Source of the DNA: Pantoea sp. 1.19
GTDB lineage: Bacteria; Pseudomonadota; Gammaproteobacteria; Enterobacterales; Enterobacteriaceae
Reading direction: 5' to 3'
DNA: 64,000 nt
Assembly (NCBI RefSeq): GCF_001922585.1
Contig: NZ_MRBS01000003.1
Span: forward strand, 360,231-424,230
A program made the position numbers and the translations under genes. This document shows positions 19,123 to 30,169 of this stretch, piece after piece. The first letter of the stretch is position 1; the number at the start of each line of letters is the position of its first letter. A model generated the notes under the pieces. That model did no database searches, was not told where the DNA came from, and worked only from the letters and a program-made list of their open reading frames with translations.

Positions 19123-19932
19123 ATGAAATTTGTTTCTTTTAATATCAATGGACTGCGCGCGCGTCCCCATCAGCTGGCGGCGCTGGTCGAGCAGCATCAG
19201 CCCGATGTGATCGGCCTGCAGGAAACCAAAGTCCACGATGATATGTTTCCCCTCGAATCGGTCGCCGCACTGGGCTATCACGTCTTTTACCACGGTCAGA
19301 AAGGGCATTACGGCGTGGCGCTGCTGAGCAAAGTGGAACCGATCAGCGTGCAGCGCGGCTTCCCCGGCGATGACGATGAGGCCCAGCGCCGCATCATCAT
19401 GGCTGAGATCCCCAGCCCGCTGGGAAATATCAGCGTCGTTAACGGCTACTTTCCGCAGGGAGAGAGTCGCGATCACCCGACCAAGTTCCCGGCTAAGGCG
19501 AAGTTTTACCAGGACCTGCAGGCGTGGCTGGAGACCCACCGTGACCCGGCGTCGCCGGTGTTGATTATGGGGGATATGAACATCAGCTGCCAGGATAGCG
19601 ATATCGGTATTGGTGAAGAGAACCGCAAGCGCTGGCTGCGCACCGGCAAGTGTTCGTTTCTGCCGGAAGAGCGCGAATGGATGGATCGCCTGCTGGCGTG
19701 GGGGCTGGTCGATACGTGGCGCGCACAGCATCCGGAGGTGAGCGATCGTTTTTCATGGTTCGATTACCGTTCAAAAGGCTTTGATGATAACCGCGGACTG
19801 CGAATCGATTTATTACTGGCCAGCCGGGTACTGGCGGAACGCTGCCGTGCCAGCGGTATTGACTATGCGATTCGCAGCATGGAGAAACCTTCTGACCACG
19901 CCCCGGTGTGGGCCGAGTTCGACTTCGCATGA
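19123..19932 (+). CDS. xthA: Exodeoxyribonuclease III (AP endonuclease) XthA
   Basis: DNA repair nuclease that incises at abasic sites and removes 3'-blocking groups. The 269 residues start [14 protein letters not shown] with metal-ligand Glu34 (LQETK); further motifs are [14 protein letters not shown] and [10 protein letters not shown] with the catalytic His near the C-terminus. The ATG at 19123 fits the homologues; the open frame upstream runs through the tyrT repeats and is not coding. The stop overlaps the nudG start (ATGA), unlike a simple monocistronic gene, so XthA and the oxidised-nucleotide hydrolase NudG are likely co-translated. Confidence 0.96.
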   Translation: MKFVSFNINGLRARPHQLAALVEQHQPDVIGLQETKVHDDMFPLESVAALGYHVFYHGQKGHYGVALLSKVEPISVQRGFPGDDDEAQRRIIMAEIPSPLGNISVVNGYFPQGESRDHPTKFPAKAKFYQDLQAWLETHRDPASPVLIMGDMNISCQDSDIGIGEENRKRWLRTGKCSFLPEEREWMDRLLAWGLVDTWRAQHPEVSDRFSWFDYRSKGFDDNRGLRIDLLLASRVLAERCRASGIDYAIRSMEKPSDHAPVWAEFDFA

Positions 19933-20330
19933 CGGCGCAGGTCCTCGACGTGGTCGCGGGCATCATTACGCGGGATGGCCGCTTGCTGCTGGCGCAGCGC
20001 CCCAGCGGCGGCGATCAACCCGGCCTGTGGGAGTTTCCCGGCGGTAAAGTGGAGGCCGGAGAGAGCCAGCAGGACGCCTTGCGCCGCGAACTGACTGAGG
20101 AGCTGGGGATCGACGCCCGGCCGCTCCGCTTTGTTGCCAGTCACCGCCAGCGGATCGACGAGCGGGAGATCGTGCTCCACGCCTGGCATGTGGCCGACTT
20201 TGAGGGCGTACCGCAGCGGCGCTGCCATCAGGCGCTTCGCTGGGTGACCCCGGCAGAGGCCAGCCAGGTCAATCTGGCACCGGCCGATGTGCCGCTGCTG
20301 CTGGCGTTTATGGCACTGGCGCCGCGCTGA
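19929..20330 (+). CDS. nudG: Nudix hydrolase NudG (CTP / oxidised-pyrimidine nucleotide pyrophosphohydrolase)
   Basis: A MutT-like Nudix protein of 133 residues; the E. coli enzyme prefers 5-hydroxy-CTP, 2-hydroxy-dATP and related nucleotides. The Nudix box spans about residues 34-57 (GGKVEAGES ... RELTEELGI) with the required glutamates. The ATG lies inside the xthA stop (four-base overlap). Its last 23 bases overlap convergent ynjH. The pairing with xthA makes sense as oxidative DNA-damage defence, which is inference from position. Confidence 0.92.
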   Translation: MTAQVLDVVAGIITRDGRLLLAQRPSGGDQPGLWEFPGGKVEAGESQQDALRRELTEELGIDARPLRFVASHRQRIDEREIVLHAWHVADFEGVPQRRCHQALRWVTPAEASQVNLAPADVPLLLAFMALAPR

Positions 20331-20598
20331 TCCGTTGCCAGATCAGCGTGTTGGTGCCCAGCGTCTGCGTATCGCGTACACACTGAAGCAGCACCCCCGC
20401 CGACGTCACCACGGCGCCCTCGCTGAATAGCCGGTTATCAAACAGGCAGCAGCGCAGACAGGTTGGGGGCGCGGCCGTCTCTGCGCCGCGGGCGTCCGAC
20501 GGCAGCGCCACAATCACGCCGGGCGGAGTATTGCTCAACGGCGCGGCCAGCGCCGTCATCGGTGCCAGCAGCAGCAGGATAGCACGCTGTCGTATCAT
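20308..20598 (-). CDS. ynjH: DUF1496 family secreted protein YnjH
   Basis: A 96-residue protein of unknown function with a Sec signal peptide ([18 protein letters not shown], cleavage near residue 18) and four to five cysteines in the mature part (CLRCC and a later C in LLQC) followed by conserved EGAVV, suggesting a disulfide-bonded periplasmic protein. Its ATG overlaps the topB stop (ATGA) with a GGAGAAG ribosome site inside topB, so it is probably translated from the topB message. It overlaps the 3' end of nudG by 23 bases. Confidence 0.87.
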   Translation of the reverse strand: MIRQRAILLLLAPMTALAAPLSNTPPGVIVALPSDARGAETAAPPTCLRCCLFDNRLFSEGAVVTSAGVLLQCVRDTQTLGTNTLIWQRISAAPVP

Positions 20599-22523
20599 AC
20601 GGACTTCTCCTTGCGTTTGGCGGAGGCCTTGCGGCGTCGCGTCGCGGCTTTGTCGCCGGGTGGCCCCGCCAGCCCGCGAAATGTGCTGAGAACGGGTTGT
20701 TGACGAGCCTCATCGATTAACCCGCGCAGGGTGTCGACCAGCGGATGCATAAAGTCCTGGTAGCGACAGGCTTTCTCACTGATGCGGGTCAGGGTAGACT
20801 CCCAGTGCGCGGTCATATCCGGGTGCGCCGCCATCGCTGGCAGGGCGTGAATCAGCGCCCGCCCGGTAGACGTTGCGTGAATATAGCGCCCTCTTTTCTC
20901 GAGGAACGTGCGCTTAAACAGCAGTTCGATAATACCGGCCCGCGTGGCTTCGGTGCCCAGCCCGTCAGTAGCGCGCAACACCTTCTTCAATGCCTTATCC
21001 TGAACAAAACGGGCAATGCCGGTCATCGCCGACAGCAGGGTAGCATCGGTAAAGTGCCGCGGTGGCTGCGTCTGCTTCTCCAGCAACTCTCCCCGCTCGC
21101 ACAGCAGCGTATCCCCTTTTGCCACCACGGGCAACGGCATGCCGTCGTTCTCCTCATCGCGCTCCTTACTGCCCAGCAGGGCACGCCAGCCGGCCTCGGC
21201 GAGAAAACGCGCTTTGGCAAGAAATGTGCCGCCGGCGATATCAAGCGCAATCACGCATTTGCGATACACCGCGTCGGGGCAGAACTGCATCAGATACTGA
21301 CGGGCGATCAGCCCGTAAATTTGCGCTTCTTCCTGCGTCAGTGTGACCGCGCCAGCGCGCGCGGTCGGAATGATTGCATGGTGAGCATCAACTTTTTTAT
21401 CATCCCAGCAGCGGTTACGTCGGTCAGCATCAAAATCCGCCGGCGGGGTCAGCGCCGGCTGATGCACCGCGATGGCATTCAGGACCGCATGACGGCCGGC
21501 AAAATGCTCATCGGGCAGATACCGGCTATCAGAGCGGGGATAGGTAATCAGCTTGTGGGTTTCATACAGACGCTGGCAGAGATCCAGCACTTTTTGCGCC
21601 GATAAACCGAAGCGCTTGGCCGCCTCAATTTGCAGCGTCGACAGCGAAAACGGCAGCGGGGCAATCTCGTTTTCCCGCTTATCCTGATAATCGGTGACCC
21701 CGGCGGGCTGACCGCCTATACGCTGCAGAACGTGCTCTGCCAGCGGCCGGTGTAGCAGTCGCCCCTCCTCATCCTGCCACGGCTCGCAGGCTTCACGGGG
21801 CTGCCATAGCGCCACAAAGCGCTGCTCATCCGGGGTCACAATGTGGGCTTTGACTTCGAAGAACGCCTTCGGCACGAAATTTTCAATCTCCTCATCGCGG
21901 CGCACGACCAGCCCGAGCACCGGGGTCTGTACCCGCCCTACCGACAGGACGCCCTGATAGCCAGCGCGCTGGCCCAGCAGGGTAAAGGCGCGGGTCATAT
22001 TGATTCCGTAAAGCCAGTCGGCGCGCGCGCGCGCCAGCGCCGACACGCAAAGCGGAATAAACTCCCGGTTTTCCCGCAGCCGCCCGACGGCCCGCTCCAC
22101 CGCCTGCGGATTGAGATCGTTAATCAAACAGCGCAGCACCGACTGCCGCTTTTCCGGCGCCAGCGCCAGATAATCCAGCACTTCATCGACCAGTAACTGC
22201 CCTTCCCGATCCGGGTCACCCGCATGCACCACCACGTCGGCCTTCGCCAACAGGCCCTTGACGACGTTGAGCTGTTTTGCCACCGAGGGGCGCGGCTGGA
22301 GCTGCCATTTTTCCGGCACAATCGGCAGATCGGCCAGGTTCCAGCGGGCATAGCGAGCATCATAGCGCTCGGGCCCCGCCTGCTCCAGCAGGTGGCCGAC
22401 GCACCAGGTCACGACCTGATCCTCGCCGCAGGCAATATACCCCTCTCCGCGGCGGTGTGGTTTGGGGAGCACATCGGCAATCGCCCGAGCCAGACTGGGC
22501 TTTTCAGCAATAAATAGACGCAT
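20595..22523 (-). CDS. topB: DNA topoisomerase III
   Basis: Type IA topoisomerase that decatenates DNA and resolves recombination intermediates, often with RecQ. The 642 residues begin with a Toprim domain ([19 protein letters not shown], acidic motif [10 protein letters not shown] near residue 100), contain the active-site tyrosine in [12 protein letters not shown] near residue 328, and the type IA gate motifs ([14 protein letters not shown]). The basic C-terminus ([13 protein letters not shown]) is shorter than E. coli's. The ATG at 22523 is used; a TTG one codon upstream is unlikely. The ribosome site is weak. selD lies 20 bases upstream in the same direction, as in E. coli. Confidence 0.96.
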   Translation of the reverse strand: MRLFIAEKPSLARAIADVLPKPHRRGEGYIACGEDQVVTWCVGHLLEQAGPERYDARYARWNLADLPIVPEKWQLQPRPSVAKQLNVVKGLLAKADVVVHAGDPDREGQLLVDEVLDYLALAPEKRQSVLRCLINDLNPQAVERAVGRLRENREFIPLCVSALARARADWLYGINMTRAFTLLGQRAGYQGVLSVGRVQTPVLGLVVRRDEEIENFVPKAFFEVKAHIVTPDEQRFVALWQPREACEPWQDEEGRLLHRPLAEHVLQRIGGQPAGVTDYQDKRENEIAPLPFSLSTLQIEAAKRFGLSAQKVLDLCQRLYETHKLITYPRSDSRYLPDEHFAGRHAVLNAIAVHQPALTPPADFDADRRNRCWDDKKVDAHHAIIPTARAGAVTLTQEEAQIYGLIARQYLMQFCPDAVYRKCVIALDIAGGTFLAKARFLAEAGWRALLGSKERDEENDGMPLPVVAKGDTLLCERGELLEKQTQPPRHFTDATLLSAMTGIARFVQDKALKKVLRATDGLGTEATRAGIIELLFKRTFLEKRGRYIHATSTGRALIHALPAMAAHPDMTAHWESTLTRISEKACRYQDFMHPLVDTLRGLIDEARQQPVLSTFRGLAGPPGDKAATRRRKASAKRKEKSV

Positions 22524-22543
22524 CAAAAATACACAACCTGGCG

Positions 22544-23584
22544 TTAAACGACGTGGATCAGCGGCTGGCCGTCCCGGGCGTCAGCCAGGGTACCAATGGC
22601 GCTGAGCGTGACACCGTGGCGGGCAGCAAGGGCGCGCAGGGCCGGTTCTGCGTCGGCGTCCGCGGCCACCAACAGGCCGCCGGAAGTCTGTGGATCGCAC
22701 AGCAGCTGGCGCTGCACGTCGCTCAGGGGGCCGATGTCATCGCCGTAGCTGGCAGCGTTGCGCGCCGTCCCGCCCGGCACCGCGCCGGCGGCAAGATATT
22801 CACTGACGCCGGGCAGCAGCGGCACATCGGCAAAGCGTACCGTCGCCTGCAGCCCCGATCCGCGGCAAATCTCACCGAGGTGCCCCAGCAGGCCAAAACC
22901 GGTCACGTCCGTCATGGCACTGACGCCCGCTACCTCCGCCAGCGCGCTGCCAATGCGGTTAAGCTGGCACATGGTCTGCGTGGCCACGCCCTGGTGCTCC
23001 GCGCGCAGGATGCCTTTTTTTTCTGCGGTCGTCAGAATGCCAATCCCCAGCGGTTTGGTCAGCCACAGCGTACTGCCGGCGCGCGCCGCGCTGTTCTTCT
23101 TGACCCGCTCGACCGGCACCACGCCGGTCACCGCCAAGCCAAAAATGGGCTCGGGCGCGTCGATCGAATGCCCGCCGGCCAGCGCAATACCCGCCTGCTG
23201 GCAGGCGCTGCGTCCGCCCTCCACAACCTGACGCGCCACCTCCGGCGGCAGGGTATTCACCGGCCAGCCGAGTATGGCCACCGCCATCACCGGCTGACCG
23301 CCCATCGCATAGATATCGCTGATGGCATTCGTGGCGGCGATGCGGCCAAAATCAAAGGGATCGTCAACGATGGGCATAAAGAAATCGGTGGTGCTGATCA
23401 CCGCGGTACCGTTGCCCAGATCGTACACCGCGGCGTCATCCCGCGTCTCGTTGCCCACCAGCAGGCGGGGATCGTGAAAGGGGGCGAGGTCAGAGTGCAG
23501 TATGGTATCGAGGACCTGGGGGGATATTTTACACCCGCAGCCGGCGCCGTGACTGTACTGGGTCAGGCGGATAGTGTGATTCAT
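22544..23584 (-). CDS. selD: Selenophosphate synthetase SelD
   Basis: Makes selenophosphate from selenide and ATP for selenocysteine tRNA and 2-selenouridine. The 346 residues carry the glycine-rich N-terminal motif HGAGCGCK with catalytic Cys16 and Lys19 (cysteine, not selenocysteine), the ATP/metal segment [17 protein letters not shown], and AIR-synthase-like halves ([23 protein letters not shown]). The ATG at 23584 has AGGAG six bases upstream; TTG-GCC before it is not used. It is upstream of topB and downstream of ydjA, the E. coli order. Confidence 0.96.
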   Translation of the reverse strand: MNHTIRLTQYSHGAGCGCKISPQVLDTILHSDLAPFHDPRLLVGNETRDDAAVYDLGNGTAVISTTDFFMPIVDDPFDFGRIAATNAISDIYAMGGQPVMAVAILGWPVNTLPPEVARQVVEGGRSACQQAGIALAGGHSIDAPEPIFGLAVTGVVPVERVKKNSAARAGSTLWLTKPLGIGILTTAEKKGILRAEHQGVATQTMCQLNRIGSALAEVAGVSAMTDVTGFGLLGHLGEICRGSGLQATVRFADVPLLPGVSEYLAAGAVPGGTARNAASYGDDIGPLSDVQRQLLCDPQTSGGLLVAADADAEPALRALAARHGVTLSAIGTLADARDGQPLIHVV

Positions 23585-23705
23585 GGCCAACTCCTGTCGT
23601 GGAACCTGGCCGCTATGTTACCTGCTTCCACCGGCAGTGATAAGTGCGATTGTCAGGGGACGGTGCGGGCTACCCGAGCGGCACTGCTCCGCCAGCCCGC
23701 GCGCA

Positions 23706-24260
23706 TTAAAAGCGGCTGACAAATGGCGCCGTATCCACCGGTTGTACGCTGGTAGCGGCCTTCAGCTGCGGCGTGCCCAGATAGAGAAAGCCGACAATCC
23801 GGTCTTCAGCGTTGCGGCAGCCAAAGGCCTCACGTACCGCAGCGTCTTCTGTCCAGGCACCGGTACGCCAGATGCCGTTAAAGCCCTGCGCCTGCGCGGC
23901 CATTTGCATTGCCATTACCGCACAGCCGGCGGAGACCACCTGTTCCCAGTGGGGCACCTTGGCGCTCGGCTGCGCGTGGGCCACCACGGTAATGATCATC
24001 GGGGCACGAAATGGCGCGTTGCGGGCCTTATCTATCGCCTTGTCATCCAGCCCATCCGCCGCGGCGCGGGTGGCGAGCAGATCGCTCAGCCGCTGACGGC
24101 CGGCGCCCTCCACGACGATAAACCGCCAGGGCTGCAGGCCACCGTGGTCCGGTGCACGCAGGCCGGCACGAAAGATCGATTCCAGCGCCTCACCGTGTGG
24201 GGCGGGGTCGGCCAGGCGGGAGGCAGAACGGCGATTGAGCAACAGCGCGAGTGCGTCCAT
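23706..24260 (-). CDS. ydjA: NAD(P)H nitroreductase family protein YdjA
   Basis: A small FMN-dependent oxidoreductase (184 residues; E. coli 183) of the nitroreductase superfamily with unknown natural substrate. Visible are the FMN-phosphate arginine motif LNRRSA (residues 8-13), the [12 protein letters not shown] segment near 36-48, and the C-terminal [15 protein letters not shown] site stands eight bases before the ATG. A Fur-box-like sequence overlaps the presumed promoter at 24274-24292. It is divergent from sppA. Confidence 0.93.
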   Translation of the reverse strand: MDALALLLNRRSASRLADPAPHGEALESIFRAGLRAPDHGGLQPWRFIVVEGAGRQRLSDLLATRAAADGLDDKAIDKARNAPFRAPMIITVVAHAQPSAKVPHWEQVVSAGCAVMAMQMAAQAQGFNGIWRTGAWTEDAAVREAFGCRNAEDRIVGFLYLGTPQLKAATSVQPVDTAPFVSRF

Positions 24261-24273
24261 CGAAAAAACTCCT

Positions 24274-24292
24274 GATAATGATTTGCATTGCG
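24274..24292. promoter_or_regulatory. Weak Fur-box-like sequence upstream of ydjA
   Basis: GATAATGAT is followed by TTGCATTGCG; about 13 of 19 positions agree with the Fur consensus. It lies between the ydjA ribosome site and upstream DNA, where a repressor could act. Could be chance in an AT-rich spot. Confidence 0.25.
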
Positions 24293-24426
24293 TTTACGCT
24301 AACACAGGTTATCCCTTTGTTATACCCCGCGACGTTTTTCCTGCTGACTTTCCCCGCCCTCAGCTTTAGGATGTCTTGACCCCGCCCGCTCCGGGCATTG
24401 GCAATCCTCTGCGAGATGGAGAAAAC

Positions 24427-26295
24427 ATGCGCATTTTGTGGCGTATCATCGCTGGCTTTTTCCGCTGGACATGGCGACTACTGAATTTTGTTCGCGAACT
24501 GGTAATGAATTTATTCTTCCTTTTTCTGCTGCTGGTCGGCGCAGGGATCTGGTTTCAACTTAACAGCGACACCCCGGCCGCGGCGCCCACTCAGGGCGCC
24601 CTGCGCATTGACCTGACCGGCGTCATCGTCGACAAGCCGAGCATGAATGACAAGCTCAGTAAGCTGGGACGCGAATTACTGGGTGCCGGCAGCGACAAGC
24701 TGCGGGAAAACTCACTGTTTGAGCTGGTGGATGCCATTCGTCAGGCGAAAGGCGATGGTAACATCACCGGTATTGTGCTCGATTTACGCAATTTTGCCGG
24801 TGGCGATCAGCCCTCGCTGGCATGGATTGGCAAGGCGCTGCGCGAGTTTCGCGACGCGGGTAAACCCATTTACGCCTTTGGCGATGTCTACAGCCAGCCG
24901 CAATATTACCTCGCCAGCTTTGCCAATAAAATTTATCTGGCCCCGCAGGGCGGCGTAGATCTGCACGGGTTTGCCACCAACGGTCTCTATTTTAAATCGC
25001 TGCTGGATAAGCTGGACGTCACTTCGCACGTGTTTCGCGTCGGCACCTACAAGTCCGCGGTCGAACCCTTCCTGCGTGACGATATGTCTCCGGCCGCCCG
25101 CGAGGCGGATAGCCGCTGGATTGGCGAGCTGTGGCAGAACTACCTCAACACCGTGGCCGGCAATCGCCAGATAACGCCGCAGCAGCTGTTCCCCGGCGCG
25201 GAAGGGATTATCGCCGGACTGCAGCAGAACGGCGGCGACAGCGCCCGCTATGCGCTGCACAATAAGCTGGTGGATGAGCTGAGTTCCGCCGCTGCCTTTG
25301 ACGCCGCCATGATCAAAGTTTTTGGCTACGATGCGCAGCGTAAAGATTTCAACAGCATCCGTATCTACGACTACCCGCTGCGCGCCGGAGCCGGTGCCGG
25401 CGCCGCCGACAGCGGCAACATTGCGGTGATCGCGGTCAATGGCGCCATCATGGATGGTGAAGAGACCAACGGCGCGGTGGGTGGCGATACCACCGCCCAG
25501 CAAATCCGCGATGCGCGGCTTAACAAGGCGGTGAAAGCGATCATTTTGCGGGTGAACAGCCCCGGCGGCAGCGTGACCGCTTCAGAAACCATTCGCGCGG
25601 AACTGGCCGCTGCTAAAGCGGCCGGGAAACCGATCGTGGTCTCGATGGGCGGTATGGCGGCCTCCGGCGGTTACTGGGTCTCCACGCCGGCGGATTTCAT
25701 TATCGCCAGCCCCAGCACGCTGACCGGTTCCATCGGCATTTTTGGGGTGATTAATACCGTGGAAAACAGCCTCAGCCGCATCGGCGTTCACAGCGACGGC
25801 GTGGCCACCTCTCCGCTGGCCGATGTTGCCGCCACCCGCGCGCTGCCACCGCAGGTGCAGCAAATGATGCAAATCACCATCGAGCACGGCTATAAAAACT
25901 TCGTCGACCTGGTCGCCGCCTCGCGTAAACAGACGCCGGAAGCCATCAACCGCATTGCGCAGGGCCACGTCTGGACCGGCAGCGACGCCAAACAGAACGG
26001 TCTGGTAGACGCACTGGGCGATTTTGACGATGCGGTCAGCCAGGCCGCCACGCTGGCTAAAGTCCGCGCTCCGACGCTGGTCTGGTATCAATCCGAACCG
26101 GGCTGGTTTGACCGCGTACTCAACCGATTTGACAGCAGCGCGCGCGCCTTGCTGCCCGCGGCGGTCAGCGCGTGGTTACCGCCGCCGGCGGCCAGCGCAT
26201 TGAATGACTTCCGCCAGGCGTCAGACATGTTCAGCTACATGAATGATCCGCAACACCGCTACGCCTTCTGTCTCACCTGCGGCGACGTTCGCTAG
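24427..26295 (+). CDS. sppA: Signal peptide peptidase SppA (protease IV)
   Basis: Inner-membrane serine protease that degrades cleaved signal peptides on the periplasmic side. The 622 residues begin with a basic tail and one membrane helix (about residues 20-45), then two tandem S49 domains. The catalytic dyad is visible: Lys209 in GTYKSAVEP of the first domain and Ser413 in MAASGGYW of the second, equivalent to E. coli K209/S409. GGAGAAAAC precedes the ATG at 24427; an open frame extends 17 codons further upstream without a ribosome site. An intrinsic terminator follows directly. Confidence 0.96.
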   Translation: MRILWRIIAGFFRWTWRLLNFVRELVMNLFFLFLLLVGAGIWFQLNSDTPAAAPTQGALRIDLTGVIVDKPSMNDKLSKLGRELLGAGSDKLRENSLFELVDAIRQAKGDGNITGIVLDLRNFAGGDQPSLAWIGKALREFRDAGKPIYAFGDVYSQPQYYLASFANKIYLAPQGGVDLHGFATNGLYFKSLLDKLDVTSHVFRVGTYKSAVEPFLRDDMSPAAREADSRWIGELWQNYLNTVAGNRQITPQQLFPGAEGIIAGLQQNGGDSARYALHNKLVDELSSAAAFDAAMIKVFGYDAQRKDFNSIRIYDYPLRAGAGAGAADSGNIAVIAVNGAIMDGEETNGAVGGDTTAQQIRDARLNKAVKAIILRVNSPGGSVTASETIRAELAAAKAAGKPIVVSMGGMAASGGYWVSTPADFIIASPSTLTGSIGIFGVINTVENSLSRIGVHSDGVATSPLADVAATRALPPQVQQMMQITIEHGYKNFVDLVAASRKQTPEAINRIAQGHVWTGSDAKQNGLVDALGDFDDAVSQAATLAKVRAPTLVWYQSEPGWFDRVLNRFDSSARALLPAAVSAWLPPPAASALNDFRQASDMFSYMNDPQHRYAFCLTCGDVR

Positions 26296-26305
26296 TCCTG
26301 CTCTC

Positions 26306-26332
26306 AGCCCGACCGCTGGTCGGGCTGCTTTT
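26306..26332 (+). terminator. Intrinsic terminator after sppA
   Basis: Arms AGCCCGACC / GGTCGGGCT with a 3-base loop, followed by GCTTTT, 10 bases after the sppA stop. Confidence 0.85.
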
Positions 26333-26387
26333 CCCGCTGAATCCCCGTATACTTCGGCTCCTCTGTTCTCCCCCGGATGATTAAATA

Positions 26388-27416
26388 ATGACGAAAAAAT
26401 CCATCTACGTGGCCTATACCGGCGGCACGATCGGCATGCAACGCTCGGCGCAGGGGTATGTGCCCGCTTCCGGTCACCTGCAGCGCCAGCTGGCCCAAAT
26501 GCCGGAATTCCATCGCCCCGAAATGCCCGCCTTTACCATTCATGAATACCACCCGCTGATGGACTCTTCCGACATGACGCCGGAAGACTGGCAAGCGATC
26601 GCCAACGATATCCGCGACCATTACCACGACTACGACGGTTTTGTTATCCTGCACGGCACGGACACCATGGCGTTTACCGCCTCAGCCCTCTCCTTTATGC
26701 TGGGCAATCTGGGTAAGCCGGTGATCGTGACAGGGTCACAAATCCCCCTGGCGGAACTGCGCTCCGACGGCCAGCAAAACCTGTTGAATGCGCTGTTTGT
26801 CGCCGCTAACTATCCTATTAATGAAGTGACGCTGTTTTTTAATAACACCCTTTATCGCGGTAATCGGACCACTAAAGCCCACGCTGACGGGTTTAACGCG
26901 TTTGATTCGCCGAATTTGCCACCGCTGCTGGAGGCCGGCATCCATATCCGCCGCCTGAATACCCCGCCGGCACCGGCCGGTCACGGTGATCTGCAGGTGC
27001 ATCCGATCACCCCTCAGCCGATTGGCGTGGTCACCCTGTACCCGGGAATTTCCGCCGACGTGGTGCGCAATTTCTTGCGCCAACCGGTAAAAGCGCTGAT
27101 CCTGCGCTCTTACGGCGTGGGCAACGCGCCGCAAAATGCCGAATTTCTGCAGGAGCTGCGAGACGCCTCCGCGCGCGGGATTGTGGTGGTCAACCTGACG
27201 CAGTGTATGTCCGGCAAGGTGAACATGGGGGGCTATGCCACCGGTAATGCGCTGGCCGATGCCGGAGTCATCAGCGGCGCCGATATGACCGTGGAGGCCA
27301 CGCTGACCAAGCTACACTATTTGCTGAGCCAGCCGCTGGACAGCGCCGACGTGCGCCGGCGTATGCAGCAAAATCTGCGTGGTGAACTGACCCCGGACCC
27401 CATCGCAACGGCCTAA
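26388..27416 (+). CDS. ansA: L-asparaginase I (cytoplasmic)
   Basis: Hydrolyses asparagine to aspartate and ammonia in the cytoplasm. The 342 residues have no signal peptide, which separates it from periplasmic AnsB. Both catalytic threonine motifs are clear: TGGTIGM (residues 11-17) and HGTDTMAFT near residues 89-97, plus GSQIPLAELRSDGQ. The ribosome site (GGATG) is modest. It is followed after 11 bases by pncA, an operon also found in E. coli. Confidence 0.96.
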   Translation: MTKKSIYVAYTGGTIGMQRSAQGYVPASGHLQRQLAQMPEFHRPEMPAFTIHEYHPLMDSSDMTPEDWQAIANDIRDHYHDYDGFVILHGTDTMAFTASALSFMLGNLGKPVIVTGSQIPLAELRSDGQQNLLNALFVAANYPINEVTLFFNNTLYRGNRTTKAHADGFNAFDSPNLPPLLEAGIHIRRLNTPPAPAGHGDLQVHPITPQPIGVVTLYPGISADVVRNFLRQPVKALILRSYGVGNAPQNAEFLQELRDASARGIVVVNLTQCMSGKVNMGGYATGNALADAGVISGADMTVEATLTKLHYLLSQPLDSADVRRRMQQNLRGELTPDPIATA

Positions 27417-27427
27417 CGGAGAGGAAA

Positions 27428-28042
27428 ATGGAAAGCAAGCACGCCCTGGTGCTGATTGATTTACAAAATGACTTTTGTCCGGGCGGCGCCCTGGCCGTTA
27501 ACCGTGGCGATGAGGTGATCGCCGTTGCCAATCGACTGGCGGAGGATTTCCGCCAGCGCGGTCAGTTGGTGGTGGCGTCGCAGGACTGGCATCCGCCCAA
27601 TCATGGCAGCTTTGCTTCGGTGGCGGGCGAGCCGGTCTGGCAGCAGGGGGTATTGCATGGCCTGAGTCAGGTATGGTGGCCGGAACACTGTATCCAGCAT
27701 CATCCCGGTGCGGCCTTTCACCCGCAGCTTAATCTCGCCCTGATCGATCAGGTTTTTACCAAAGGGGAAGACCCTACGGTGGACAGCTACAGCGCCTTTT
27801 TCGACAATGACCACCGCCGCGCAACCGGTCTCGACGGCTGGCTACGCAGCCAAAACGTGACCCGCCTGACGGTAATGGGTCTGGCAACGGATTATTGCGT
27901 GAAGTACAGCGTACTGGATGCGCTGGCGCTGGGCTTTGGCGTCGAAGTGATTCAGGCCGGCTGCCGCGGCGTGGATCTGACGCCCGGTGACAGCCAGCGG
28001 GCGCTGGCGGAGATGCAAAGTAAGGGCGCACAGCTGCTGTAA
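27428..28042 (+). CDS. pncA: Nicotinamidase PncA
   Basis: Deamidates nicotinamide to nicotinate for NAD salvage. The 204-residue isochorismatase-fold protein has catalytic Asp in LIDLQNDFCPGG (residue about 12), metal ligands in DWHPPNHGSF, a lysine in FTKGEDPTVDSYS, and nucleophile Cys157 in GLATDYCVKYS. GGAGAGGAAA precedes the ATG. It forms an operon with ansA; both are ammonia-releasing amidohydrolases. A hairpin separates it from convergent yeaC. Confidence 0.95.
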   Translation: MESKHALVLIDLQNDFCPGGALAVNRGDEVIAVANRLAEDFRQRGQLVVASQDWHPPNHGSFASVAGEPVWQQGVLHGLSQVWWPEHCIQHHPGAAFHPQLNLALIDQVFTKGEDPTVDSYSAFFDNDHRRATGLDGWLRSQNVTRLTVMGLATDYCVKYSVLDALALGFGVEVIQAGCRGVDLTPGDSQRALAEMQSKGAQLL

Positions 28043-28045
28043 CGA

Positions 28046-28067
28046 GACGGGTGCCGCGGCGCCCGTC
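28046..28067. terminator. Hairpin between convergent pncA and yeaC
   Basis: Arms GACGGGTGCC / GGCGCCCGTC (one wobble pair) around two bases, three bases after the pncA stop. There is no T-tract. Confidence 0.5.
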
Positions 28068-28073
28068 GGGCAG

Positions 28074-28349
28074 TTACAGATCGAAGCGGGTAATCAGCGG
28101 ATCGCTGATGCCGAACTCCTCTTTAAGCTGCCGTTTGGATTTGGTGACGATCGTGCCGTCCTGTCCAATGCTCATGTGCTGCGGCTCGGCGTTGTGTCGC
28201 GCCTGATATAGCATCACCACCTGCAGCGAATGCGCCTTTTGTTCGGCGGTCAACGCCACGCCGTCCGGCCATTTTCCGCACTCTACTGCGGTCAGCAGGC
28301 GCTGATACACTTCCGGTGTGACAGTAGCAATCAGTTGCTGCAGATCCAT
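28074..28349 (-). CDS. yeaC: DUF1315 family protein YeaC
   Basis: A 91-residue soluble protein of unknown function, one amino acid longer or so than its E. coli namesake. It has an N-terminal helical part (MDLQQLIATVTPEVYQRL) with the conserved GKWPDG and a C-terminal KRQLKEEFG segment. It starts only three bases after the msrB stop, so the two are almost certainly co-transcribed, as in E. coli. Nothing in the sequence reveals a catalytic site. Confidence 0.9.
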   Translation of the reverse strand: MDLQQLIATVTPEVYQRLLTAVECGKWPDGVALTAEQKAHSLQVVMLYQARHNAEPQHMSIGQDGTIVTKSKRQLKEEFGISDPLITRFDL

Positions 28350-28352
28350 GGC

Positions 28353-28763
28353 TTAGCCCTCCGTTTCCAGTCCGTCGCGGTCGCTAAAGCGCAGCGCAGC
28401 GGAATTCACGCAGTAGCGCTCACCGGTTGGCTGCGGACCGTCGGGAAAGACGTGACCGAGATGGGCATCGCACTGACCGCAGCGAATTTCTGTGCGCTGC
28501 ATACCGTGGCTGTTATCGTCGAGATAGTGAATCGCGTCATCGCTGACCGGCTGATAAAAGCTCGGCCAACCGCAGCCGGAATCGTATTTACTGTCGGAGT
28601 AAAACAGCGGTGCACGGCACACCAGGCAGTGATAAATCCCCTCCTCTTTGTTGTGCAGCAGCTTGCCGCTGTAGGGCGGCTCGGTGCCGCGCTGCTGGGT
28701 GACATAGCGCTGCATATCGTTCAGGACAACATCGTGGGGCTGACGAGGGGTATCTTTAGACAT
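28353..28763 (-). CDS. msrB: Methionine-R-sulfoxide reductase MsrB
   Basis: Repairs R-methionine sulfoxide in oxidised proteins. The 136-residue protein has two CxxC zinc-binding pairs (CLVC near 46-49, CGQC near 95-98), the substrate-pocket motif GCGWPSFY, and catalytic Cys118 in [13 protein letters not shown]. It is transcribed away from gapA. The last residues (GLETEG) are variable in the family. Identification is secure. Confidence 0.96.
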   Translation of the reverse strand: MSKDTPRQPHDVVLNDMQRYVTQQRGTEPPYSGKLLHNKEEGIYHCLVCRAPLFYSDSKYDSGCGWPSFYQPVSDDAIHYLDDNSHGMQRTEIRCGQCDAHLGHVFPDGPQPTGERYCVNSAALRFSDRDGLETEG

Positions 28764-30098
<1,335 letters not shown>

Positions 30099-30123
30099 GA
30101 GCGGCGCGCATCAGCGATACTCA

Positions 30124-30147
30124 GGGCGACTTCGGTCGCCCTTTTTT
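30124..30147 (+). terminator. Intrinsic terminator after gapA
   Basis: Arms GGGCGAC / GTCGCCC with a TTCG tetraloop and a run of six T, 25 bases after the gapA stop and before yeaD. Confidence 0.9.
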
Positions 30148-30169
30148 ATGTCTCTTCACGAGGTGAATG

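Noticed and set aside
23520-23545. Selenocysteine-containing SelD
   Set aside because: The codon is TGC/TGT-type cysteine in HGAGCGCK; no in-frame TGA.
22553-23719. 388-codon frame antisense to selD
   Set aside because: Low-complexity shadow composition; selD on the other strand is fully conserved.
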